From Symbiodinium natans (lineage: Eukaryota > Sar > Dinophyceae > Suessiales > Symbiodiniaceae): 22,500 bases of DNA. The translations under genes were made by a program, and so were the position numbers. Below, one piece after another: positions 1-6,278 of this stretch. The stretch covers positions 557,564 to 580,063 of the forward strand of contig CAJNDS010001913.1 in the NCBI GenBank assembly GCA_905221605.1, written 5' to 3'. The notes under the pieces were generated by a model. That model saw nothing but the letters and a program-made list of their open reading frames with translations. It was not told the origin of the DNA and made no database searches. Each line of letters begins with the position of its first letter. The stretch's first letter is position 1.

Positions 1-2
1 CG

Positions 3-620
3 CGCAGTCCATGGCACTTGCTCTGGGAAAGGGATCTGGGTCAGGTCAAAGCTGTTTTGGGCCCTGATCTTCCTGCACAGCAGACAGAACAGATTTTCCA
101 GCATCTGACTGGGCTCAGTGAAGCCTCTCGCCAGAAGCTGTTGGCCAGATGCTTGTCGTTTAGGAACTGGGAGGCGCTTGATAGGGACGTGTTTTGCCCT
201 GACTGTTCTTCTAAGTTTCTGGACCAACGGTGGCTTCGTTTTCACCAGAAACGTGTGCACACGCACAGAGACCCTAACCCCGAAGATGCGCTCTTGGACA
301 TTGAAGCGTATAATCCGACCGGTGTCACTTGTCCTTGTTGTGGGTTTAAGTTCTCTTGTAGGATTTCCTTGTTGCAGCACATCAGAAAGAGGGCTGTTTG
401 CAGGGAGGGTCTAAAGTGGATGTGGCAACAACACAGCAATGGAGTCACGCCTACTTTCCCAATATGTGCACTGTCCGGCAAGGCAAAATCCAAGCGGGAA
501 AGAGCCAGAATCCCCAACATGTGGAGGGAGCTTCTTGTTCGACGGCTCACAAAAGAGGTGCTGGCACAGGCCCAGTTCTTCAGAGATGAGCAGCGCGGAG
601 CGCGCCATCAACCCCGCTAG
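3..620 (+). CDS. C-terminal part of a C2H2/C2HC zinc-finger protein, possibly a retroelement ORF tail (5' partial)
   Basis: The frame is open from the left edge of the window to a TAG at 618-620, so the start lies upstream; the first in-frame TTG at 18 is not a convincing start. Two zinc-finger patterns are visible. The first is Cys-x2-Cys-x12-His-x4-His (FCPDCSSKF...LRFHQKRVHT, about positions 190-265). The second is Cys-x2-Cys-x12-His-x6-Cys (TCPCCGFKF...LLQHIRKRAVC, about 328-395). A basic stretch (GKAKSKRERARIP) follows, then a helical tail. Such finger pairs bind nucleic acid. In dinoflagellates, fingers of this kind occur at the C-terminal ends of LINE-like reverse transcriptase ORFs, which I offer only as an inference because no RT motif lies inside the window. 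No telomeric repeat interrupts it. It could equally be a host protein. Confidence 0.6.
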   Translation, partial: RSPWHLLWERDLGQVKAVLGPDLPAQQTEQIFQHLTGLSEASRQKLLARCLSFRNWEALDRDVFCPDCSSKFLDQRWLRFHQKRVHTHRDPNPEDALLDIEAYNPTGVTCPCCGFKFSCRISLLQHIRKRAVCREGLKWMWQQHSNGVTPTFPICALSGKAKSKRERARIPNMWRELLVRRLTKEVLAQAQFFRDEQRGARHQPR

Positions 621-790
621 GATGCTGCAGCCTGAAGCATTGGGCCCTAGGGGCTGCTTCGGGCCTTCTTGGCGCTTGGCCTCGGAGGCAGCGCGCGTGG
701 CACCGCAGAGCGGCAGTAACACACGCGCAGCGCCAGTTCGAGGCGGACCGCGACGCTCTTTCAGAGTGAGGTCATGAATGATGAATCGCC
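621..790. other. 3' flank of the zinc-finger frame, no gene seen
   Basis: GC-rich, non-repetitive sequence after the TAG. The overlapping open frames here have no recognisable motif. It may be the 3' untranslated part of the upstream element. No poly(A) tract marks a retroelement end. Confidence 0.35.
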
Positions 791-1020
791 TTGTTTCTGC
801 CTATGCTTTTCGCTTTCTGCTTTTCGCTTCGCTTTTGTATTTGCTGTTGCTTCGCTTTTTGCTTGTCGCTTTTTGCCTGTATCTTTTTGCTTGTCGCTTT
901 TTGCTTGTCGCTTTTTGCTTGTCGCTTTTGCTTTTGCTTTTCCTGTTGCTTTTTCTTTTGGTTTTGCTCTTGCTTGTGCTTCTGCTTTTGCTTTTGCTTT
1001 TGCTCTTAGCTCTTAGCTCT
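791..1020. repeat. Pyrimidine-rich minisatellite (GCTTGTCGCTTTTT and CTTTTG units)
   Basis: A 14-nt unit GCTTGTCGCTTTTT recurs in near-perfect copies at about 858-930. It is flanked by looser CTTTTG/CTTGTG 6-mers up to about 1020. The strand is almost purely C/T with G. The long Phe/Leu/Cys-rich open frames it creates in all three plus frames are by-products of the repeat, not genes. Confidence 0.85.
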
Positions 1021-1084
1021 TTTTTGTTTCAGGTCATCTGTTGGCTTTCTGCTTTTGACGGTTGCTTTTGCTTTTCCATGTTTG

Positions 1085-1745
1085 CAGTATATATCTAGTG
1101 TATACATGTAGTATATGTGCATATCGTATATATATATATATATGCAGTATATCTAGTGTAGTTTTTTGTGGTTCGTGAGTCATATATATATATATAGTAT
1201 ATATAGTAGAGTATACATGAGATCTGGATGATACATTATATATACACATATATATATATGTATAGTGCACATACTATAGATTATACAACGTGTATGTGGA
1301 TATGTATATATATATATATGTACAGTACATATAGTATGCATCTTCACACGTTATATAAATATGCTCTATGGTACAGAAAGTGTGTATCAGAGTATATATA
1401 TATATATATATATTGAGTATATATAGTAGTATGTATAGGTTATATATATATATATATATATTCAGTATATATGGTAGGGCATATAGTATAGAAAGTATGT
1501 ATAGTATATATAATATAAATATAGTATATATATAGCAAATATATAGTGTATATATATATAAATATATATATATATAGTATATATAGAATATATATATATA
1601 GAATATATATATATATATATAGTGTATGTAGTATAGAAAGCAAAGATTCTTTGATATATGCTTTTGACGGTATGTACAGTATGGAAAAATGTGTTTTCTT
1701 TTAGGTTTTTTATGATAATATACATATATATATATGTATAGATTA
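1085..1745. repeat. TA-rich satellite of (TA)n runs spaced by AGTATATATAG
   Basis: About 650 bp of nearly pure A/T with many (TA)6-10 runs joined by short phrases such as AGTATATATAGTA, GTATAGAAAG and TATACATG. The self-complementary runs would extrude hairpins. The Tyr/Ile-rich open frames on both strands are artefacts of TATA codons. Confidence 0.9.
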
Positions 1746-1759
1746 AGATACAGATACAC

Positions 1760-2100
1760 CCTAGGCTGCGCCCTCCCCCCAACCCCCCCCCCCCCCCCCT
1801 CGCTTCTTTTAAGCCATGCAAAGCGTGCTTCAAGGCATATGAATCTTGTTGAAACCCATCATGTCAGCACTGGGTTTGCAAATGGGGGGGGGGGGCTGCG
1901 CCCCCCCCCAACCCCCCCCCCCCGTTTCTTGTAGGCCGTGCAAATCGGCTGCAGAGCCCATCATGTCAGCACTGTGTTTGCAAATGGGGGGGTTGCCCCC
2001 CTCCCCCTCCCCCTCCCCCTCCCCCCAACCCCCAACCCGCTTTATTATTTAAGCCGTGCAAAGCGTGCTTCAAAGCCTATGAATCTTGTTGGAACCCATC
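1760..2100. repeat. Three-copy satellite with G-run/C-run hairpins
   Basis: Three diverged copies of a unit of about 105-125 bp (about 1760-1879, 1880-1985, 1986-2100). The unit has a C-run block, then a GCAAAGCGTGCTTC-type segment with TATGAATCTTGTT, then CATGTCAGCACTG and GTTTGCAAATG, ending in a G-run. At 1884-1909 twelve G are followed by CTGCG and nine C, an almost perfect hairpin. Copy 2 lacks part of the middle. Copy 3 has a CCCCCT-repeated C block. Confidence 0.8.
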
Positions 2101-2104
2101 CTTA

Positions 2105-2409
2105 GACAATAAGAAATTCCACGAAAAGTTTTATGAATCCTATGAAAATATAGAGGGAACGTAGTTTTGTCCTAGGAAAAACCAAGAAAACAAACCAAGC
2201 AAAGAAGTAATAAGTAGTATGAATCCTATGAAAATTTGGACGGAATGCAGCATTCTCCCACGAAAAACCAAGAAAACGAACCAAACAAAAAGGACCAGTA
2301 AGAAATCCCACGAAAAGCAGTATGAATCCTATGAAAATAAAGAGGGAACGTAGTTTTGTCCTAGGAAAAACCAAGAAAACTAACCAAAGATAAAGAATTG
2401 ATAGGAAAT
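2105..2409. repeat. AT-rich tandem repeat around TATGAATCCTATGAAAAT
   Basis: The phrase TATGAATCCTATGAAAAT recurs at 2132, 2218 and 2321 (spacings 86 and 103 bp), each followed by a variant of CGAAAAACCAAGAAAAC. Copies 1 and 3 share GAGGGAACGTAGTTTTGTCC, whereas copy 2 differs, suggesting a two-monomer higher-order unit of about 189 bp. The minus-strand open frame across it is repeat-derived. Confidence 0.75.
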
Positions 2410-2434
2410 CCTACTACTACTACTACTACTACTG

Positions 2435-2475
<41 letters not shown>

Positions 2476-2491
2476 GCTACTACTACTACTT
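2410..2491. repeat. (CTA)n trinucleotide microsatellite
   Basis: About 27 CTA units with two CTG-type interruptions. It is related in motif to the much longer GTA/TAG tract at the right end of the window. Confidence 0.95.
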
Positions 2492-2670
2492 CTAGTGTTG
2501 AGTACAGATCAACAAAAACAAAAACACCAAACAAAAAAAACAAACATAATACCTAAATTAATTCCGGACCCCTAAACCCTAAACTCTGAACCCGAATGAG
2601 ATGTTCCAATTTTTGGGGCTTCCAAGGGCCTTGAGGGCTGGTGCAAGGGGGTTCTCAGGCGTTTTGCTGA

Positions 2671-2697
2671 AACCCTAAACCCTAAACCCTAAACCCC
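2671..2697 (-). repeat. Short CCCTAAA telomere-type block
   Basis: Three to four units in C-strand orientation. It is the first clear telomeric block after degenerate copies at about 2568-2595. Confidence 0.85.
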
Positions 2698-2819
2698 AGG
2701 GGGGAAAGGGTTTCAGAGGGCTCTCAGAGGCCTGCAAGGAGGGGGCTGGTTTTCATGCTTTCAGGGCGCACTTGGAGGTTCATGGCACCTACTAACTCAA
2801 TTTAGAACTGTACTTATAG

Positions 2820-2868
2820 GTTTAGGGTTTAGGATTTAGGGTTTAGGGTGTAGGGTTGAGGGTTTAGT
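2820..2868 (+). repeat. Degenerate TTTAGGG block
   Basis: About seven units with substitutions (ATTTAGGG, TGTAGGG, TTGAGGG). A two-unit CCCTAAA block follows at 2940-2955 in the opposite orientation. Confidence 0.8.
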
Positions 2869-3057
2869 AACCCAATTACAACTGTATTATGACCCAATTA
2901 GAGCCCTATTCGTGTACTGTGGGGGCTTATATGTAGGTTAAACCCTAAACCCTAAAAACTACACGTACAATGGGGTACTCAGTACCCTGAACCTCCAAGC
3001 AAGGGGGGCCGGACAGTTTGGGACTCGGGGGCTTGCCCTCCCGGGGGTTCGCAGGGA

Positions 3058-3140
3058 GGGTTTAGGGTTTAGGGTTTAGGGTTTAGGGTTTAGGGTTTAG
3101 GGTTTAGGGTTTAGGGTTTAGGGTTTAGGGTTTAGGGTTT
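3058..3140 (+). repeat. Perfect (TTTAGGG)n interstitial telomeric array
   Basis: About 11-12 uninterrupted units. The left border is GCAGGGAGGG, where the flank itself ends in GGG and so offers a microhomology seed. Confidence 0.95.
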
Positions 3141-3283
3141 ATCAGGAAAACAAAAAGCCCAACCACCAGGTTTCCATATACATAGGTAGGGAAGGTTTCC
3201 TCTACATAATACGGCACCTTGAAGATAAGGACCCCTCACAAATGACTTTCCATTTTGAACAGTCCAAGTGCTTTCTATACCCA

Positions 3284-3391
3284 ACCCTAAACGCTAAACC
3301 CTGAACCCTCAACCCTAAACCCTAAACCCTAAACCCTGACCGCTAAACCCTAAACCCGAAACCCTAAACCCTAAACCCTCTACCCTAAACC
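3284..3391 (-). repeat. Degenerate CCCTAAA array
   Basis: About 15 units carrying single-base variants (CGCTAAA, CCCTGAA, CCCTCAA, CCGAAA). This divergence suggests an older block than the perfect arrays nearby. Confidence 0.85.
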
Positions 3392-3454
3392 TCAGAGCCT
3401 TGAGCCTTATAAGCCCTTTAGACCCTGGGCCTTAAACCTTATAAATCTCCTTAA

Positions 3455-3542
3455 GCCCTAAACCCTAGCCCTAAACCCTAAACCCTAATCCCCAACCCCT
3501 AACCCCTAACCCTAACCCTAAACCCCAACCCTAAACCCTAAA
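3455..3542 (-). repeat. CCCTAAA array with 6-nt and 8-nt variants
   Basis: CCCTAAA units are mixed with CCCTAA, CCCCTAA and CCCCAA units, so unit length drifts as well as sequence. Confidence 0.85.
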
Positions 3543-3687
3543 TTACCCGAAGCCTTCTGGGGCCTACACCCAAGGCTCGGTCGCCCAGTTTTTCAACCTA
3601 TGGCCCGAGCCGCCGGCGCGGGCGGCGTGCGCCGGGTTTGGGGTTTCGGGATTACAGACTGTAGGGTTTGGCTCCAAACCCAAAGGA

Positions 3688-3779
3688 TTAGGGTTTAGGG
3701 TTTAGGGTTTAGGGTTTAAGGTTTAGGGTTTAGGGTTTAGGGTTTAGGGTTTAGGGTTTAGGGTTTAGGGTTTAGGGTT
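3688..3779 (+). repeat. (TTTAGGG)n array, about 13 units
   Basis: Nearly perfect, with one TTTAAGG variant. It decays rightward into TTTGGGG/TTTCGGG phrases through about 3990. Confidence 0.95.
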
Positions 3780-4080
3780 GGGGTGTACGGTTTCGGGATT
3801 ACAGGGTTTTGGGGTCTGGGGGCACAGGGGTTTAAAAAAAATTTTGTTTTGGGGTTTGGAGTTTAGGATTTTATAGGTGCTCAAGCAAAATTTGGGGTTT
3901 TGGGGTTCAAGGGGTTAAAAAATCCTAGGGGTTTAGGGAAAACTTGGTCTGAGGGGATTACGGGTTTCGGGATTAGGGTTTAGGGCTTAGGCTGCTGTAC
4001 CTTGGAAACCTCTTAGGTGGTACCCGTGGACGGACCTCTAGCACCTTTGGGTTAAGGTTCATTTCGTTTTTTGTTTTCTC

Positions 4081-4087
4081 TTTTTTT

Positions 4088-4158
<71 letters not shown>
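4081..4158 (+). repeat. T17 followed by a 61-base G homopolymer
   Basis: Positions 4081-4097 are all T and 4098-4158 are all G, running directly into TTAGGGTTTACA. On the other strand this is a C61 tract. It could form stacked G-quadruplexes, or it could be an assembly or basecalling artefact at a G-rich telomeric run. Confidence 0.95.
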
Positions 4159-4161
<3 letters not shown>

Positions 4162-4440
4162 GGGTTTACAAGGGTTTTAGGTTTCGGGTTTGACATTTCG
4201 GATTTAGAGGGTTTTAGGGTGTAGGGTTTATAAGGGTTAAGGGTTGCCAGGTTGGGCTGGGGAGTTTGAGAGAAGCAACATGCAAAGTTGTGCAGCTTAC
4301 AGCTTGTGCAGGTGGAGGTTCATATAGTTTAGGTTTTAGGGTTTGGGGTTGTTACTGTGCGGGATTTGTGGTTTAGTGTTGAGGGTTGAGGGTACTTGTC
4401 AGAGGGCTTGCATGGAAATCTTTGCACAACCTTAATCGCC
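4159..4440. other. Degenerate G-rich telomere-like filler
   Basis: Scattered GGGTTTA, GTTTAGG and GGGTTGAGG phrases without a regular array. No gene seen. Confidence 0.5.
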
Positions 4441-4536
4441 GACCTGGAGCCCGAAATTGGAGCCTCAACGCATCAAGGGTGGCAAGAAGAAGAAGAAAAC
4501 GAAATTCGGCATCAGGTTGCAATTACCAAGAGGGCT
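4441..4536 (+). other. Exon-like coding island 1
   Basis: Open frame of 32 codons before it meets TAG at 4537-4539 in the telomeric array. The reading EPEIGAST...EEEENEIRHQV is acidic; an alternative frame gives a Lys-rich RIKGGKKKKKTKFGIR. The frame is therefore uncertain. Unlike its surroundings it is non-repetitive. Domain not recognised. Confidence 0.3.
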
Positions 4537-4620
4537 TAGGGCTTAGGGTTTAGGGTTTAGGGTTTAGGGCTTAGGGCTTAGGGCTTAGGGTTTAGGGTTT
4601 AGGGTTCATTTAGGGTTTAG
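4531..4620 (+). repeat. TTTAGGG/CTTAGGG array
   Basis: About 12 units in which runs of CTTAGGG alternate with runs of TTTAGGG. Variants occur in blocks, as expected if units are copied in clusters rather than mutated singly. Confidence 0.9.
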
Positions 4621-4720
4621 ACAGATGACCAGAAGCAGGCGCACAAGATGGGCATCGGCAAATTGATTGCCGAGTACATTTACTATGACAAGCAGGTGAA
4701 GATTGAGAAGGTTGTCGGTG
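4621..4720 (+). other. Exon-like coding island 2 (IAEYIYYDKQVKIEKVV)
   Basis: About 33 codons open between two telomeric arrays. It reads TDDQKQAHKMGIGKLI followed by AEYIYYDKQVKIEKVVG, a protein-like mix of charged and hydrophobic residues. The left border is the array's own TTTAG, and the right side has AAG followed by GTTGTC or GGTGTA. Both could serve as splice sites. Family not recognised. Confidence 0.4.
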
Positions 4721-4772
4721 TAGGGTTTAGGGTTTAGGGTTTAGGGTTTAGGGTTTAGGGTTTAGGGCTTAG
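4721..4772 (+). repeat. (TTTAGGG)n array between islands 2 and 3
   Basis: About seven units, ending GGGCTTAG directly against coding-like sequence. Confidence 0.95.
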
Positions 4773-4916
4773 CCGTCTTCAACAACAATGAGCTTCTACG
4801 CGGAGATCAACGACAAGAGGAGGCAAATTGGTTGCAACTTCAAAGCAAGGGTTTCCACCAGCCGCGATAACGGAGCAAAGGCTTTTGGCTACCCCAAGAA
4901 AGAGTGCCCCCTTATG
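4773..4916 (+). other. Exon-like coding island 3 (MSFYAEINDKRRQIG)
   Basis: Immediately after CTTAG the frame is open to TGA at 4917-4919. An ATG at 4788 begins MSFYAEINDKRRQIGCNFKA, and RVSTSRDNGAKAFGYPKKEC follows. Residue composition looks protein-like. It lies 52 bp after island 2 on the same strand and could be its next exon. The 3' end runs into a fold-back repeat, so the last codons are probably not coding. Family not recognised. Confidence 0.4.
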
Positions 4917-5066
4917 TGAACAGTCCTTAACAAGATTCTAATGGAGGGTACTATATAAGATCCCCATTAAGGACGCCCCCTTATATGAACAGTCCTGAAT
5001 GAGATTCGAATAGGGGGTACGAGAATACCTATTAAGGACTGTCAGTATACGTATAAGGGGGGACAT
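4906..5066. repeat. Fold-back repeat with two 69-bp direct units
   Basis: GCCCCCTTATRTGAACAGTCC starts at 4906 and again at 4975. The right end, 5037-5065, is the reverse complement of that start (GGACTGTC...TATAAGGGGGG). The structure resembles a small MITE-like element. No coding capacity. Confidence 0.65.
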
Positions 5067-5177
5067 GCCAATCCTCAACTCTCGTTTCCGTTTGGGTTTA
5101 GGTACCACGGCGTTGTTCGGCTGCCATGGCGCGACACAGCCGCGTGGCCGATTTGTTTAGGCTTCGGGGTTTAGGCT

Positions 5178-5222
5178 CCTAAACCCTGAACCCTAAACCC
5201 TAAACCCTAAACCCTAAACCCT
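5178..5222 (-). repeat. (CCCTAAA)n array
   Basis: About six units, one CCCTGAA variant, ending CCCTTTACATCC. Confidence 0.95.
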
Positions 5223-5245
5223 TTACATCCGAGTGTCTGTTGCAG

Positions 5246-5341
5246 CTTGTGTGTGACTCAAAGGCGAAAGGGCGCGAAGACCCGAATCAGTCCCCCATCA
5301 CGTACCAGCCGCCTAACCCCCTAAACCTGAACCGTACTTGG
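5246..5341 (+). other. Best exon candidate: 96-bp open island with AG and GTAAGG borders
   Basis: Preceded by CTGTTGCAG (AG at 5244-5245) and followed by GTAAGG at 5342, this is 32 whole codons without a stop. It reads LVCDSKAKGREDPNQSPITY, then QPPNP. The frame also stays open upstream (SECLLQ). Composition is unlike the telomeric filler on both sides. The left flank is a CCCTAAA array, and further blocks lie at 5450 and 5609. Function not recognised. Confidence 0.45.
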
Positions 5342-5449
5342 GTAAGGGGGGGCCCTTAAAAGGGAACTTAGGTAGCACAAAGGGGGTGCCCTTAAAAGGG
5401 GACCTAGGTAGGATAAGGGATGCCCTGAAAAGGGAACCCTTCTGAACCC
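5342..5449. repeat. Short direct repeats of GGTGCCCTTAAAAGGG
   Basis: Three diverged copies of a GGGGGTGCCCTTAAAAGGGAACCTAGGTAG-like phrase, period about 40 bp. Each copy holds the small palindrome CCCTTTTAAGGG or its variant. Confidence 0.6.
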
Positions 5450-5489
5450 CCCTAAACCCTAAACCCTGAACCCTAAACCCTAAAACCCT
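5450..5489 (-). repeat. CCCTAAA block
   Basis: About five units with one CCCTGAA variant. Confidence 0.85.
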
Positions 5490-5608
5490 CTTCTGGCTCT
5501 CTTAAAAAGGGACCTTGTTCAGAGGGTCTATATCCCCAAGGGTCTCCCCCGAATCCTATCCCCTAAAACCCCTAAACCCCAGTGAACCAACCAAGGCCTG
5601 GGCTTTCG

Positions 5609-5680
5609 GTTTAGGGTTTAGGGTTTTGGGTTTAGGGTTTAGGGTTTAGGGTTTAGGGTTTAGGGTTTAGGGTTTAGGGC
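5609..5680 (+). repeat. (TTTAGGG)n array
   Basis: About ten units, one TTTTGGG variant, ending GGGC against coding-like sequence. Confidence 0.95.
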
Positions 5681-5749
5681 TTCGAGGTGATCTTCCTCGT
5701 CCCGTCGTCCACGGCCCTGGCGAAGGGCGACATCCGCGAGGAAACCTGA
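5681..5749 (+). other. Exon-like coding island FEVIFLVPSSTALAKGDIREET
   Basis: Between a TTTAGGG array on the left and a CCCTAAA array on the right. It is strongly C/G-ending at third positions (TTC GAG GTG ATC TTC CTC GTC CCG). It reads FEVIFLVPSSTALAKG, then DIREET and TGA at 5747-5749. Codon bias of this kind is typical of expressed dinoflagellate genes. Too short to assign. Confidence 0.4.
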
Positions 5750-5762
5750 ATGCATTTCTAAA

Positions 5763-5810
5763 GCCTAAACCCTAAACCCTAAACCCTAAACCCTAAACCC
5801 TAAACCCTAA
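5763..5810 (-). repeat. (CCCTAAA)n array
   Basis: About seven units, followed directly by TGGGATTTCAGTACATGG, a phrase that recurs 195 bp downstream after another block. Confidence 0.95.
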
Positions 5811-5971
5811 ATGGGATTTCAGTACATGGGTTATCATGTACTTCGCCTTTTTTTGCGAACTTCGGCGTTCGAGGATTGCTAGGACAGGTTTCAGTGCGTT
5901 CTCATCGCGTTCGTAGTATTTATAGCTCTACAGAACTTATTTCTGGTGCTGATTGTACTTCTGGTATGCTA

Positions 5972-6004
5972 GCCCTAAACCCTAAACCCTAAACCCTAAC
6001 CCCT
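5972..6004 (-). repeat. Short CCCTAAA block
   Basis: Four units, the last with an extra C, followed by the second copy of TGGGATTTCAGTACATGG at 6008. Confidence 0.9.
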
Positions 6005-6046
6005 ACATGGGATTTCAGTACATGGTGTATAGGTACTCCTGCCAAG

Positions 6047-6104
6047 AACGGGAGGCATGATGGCGCAGTCAACGGCCCGGTACATGTCAGTTTTCGGGGT
6101 CAAC
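6047..6104 (+). other. Exon-like island NGRHDGAVNGPVHVSVFG
   Basis: Open frame with CCAAG before and GTGGGG after, reading NGRHDGAVNGPVHVSVFGVN. The GRHDGAVNG segment recalls the GKHDGSVNG signature of CAP-Gly domains, which bind the EEY/F tails of tubulin and EB proteins. The match is short and the usual aromatic pair after it is absent, so this is a suggestion only. A TTTAGGG array begins within 5 bp. Confidence 0.3.
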
Positions 6105-6108
6105 GTGG

Positions 6109-6163
6109 GGTTTAGGGTTTAGGGTTTAGGGTTTAGGGTTTAGGGTTTAGGGTGTGGGGCTTA
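6109..6163 (+). repeat. (TTTAGGG)n array upstream of the FNIP gene
   Basis: About seven units, the last degraded (TGTGGGG, CTTAGG). It ends about 115 bp before the FNIP start codon. Confidence 0.95.
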
Positions 6164-6266
6164 GGACAGAACTGGGTCAATTTCTCTACTTTCTTGCTAT
6201 GCACTTGTAAGTGAACTGAGTTGTCCACTTACTTTTTCGCCATTATTCTTCGAGTCTTGTCCCTGC

Positions 6267-6268
6267 AG
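6267..6268 (+). promoter_or_regulatory. Candidate trans-splice acceptor AG for the FNIP gene
   Basis: A pyrimidine-rich stretch (TTATTCTTCGAGTCTTGTCC) ends in CTGCAG ten bases before the ATG at 6279. Dinoflagellate mRNAs receive a 22-nt spliced leader at such AG sites, so this would give a very short 5' UTR. Inference from context only. Confidence 0.35.
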
Positions 6269-6278
6269 AAGCGCCAGC

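Noticed and set aside
774-1098. Leu/Phe/Cys-rich open frames resembling membrane proteins
   Set aside because: They come from the CTTTTG/GCTTGTCG minisatellite and are open in all three frames.
1034-1833. Tyr/Ile-rich reading frames on both strands
   Set aside because: Products of TA repeats; no motif and no codon bias.
3058-3140. True chromosome end
   Set aside because: Unique sequence and further arrays in both orientations lie on both sides, so it is interstitial as assembled.
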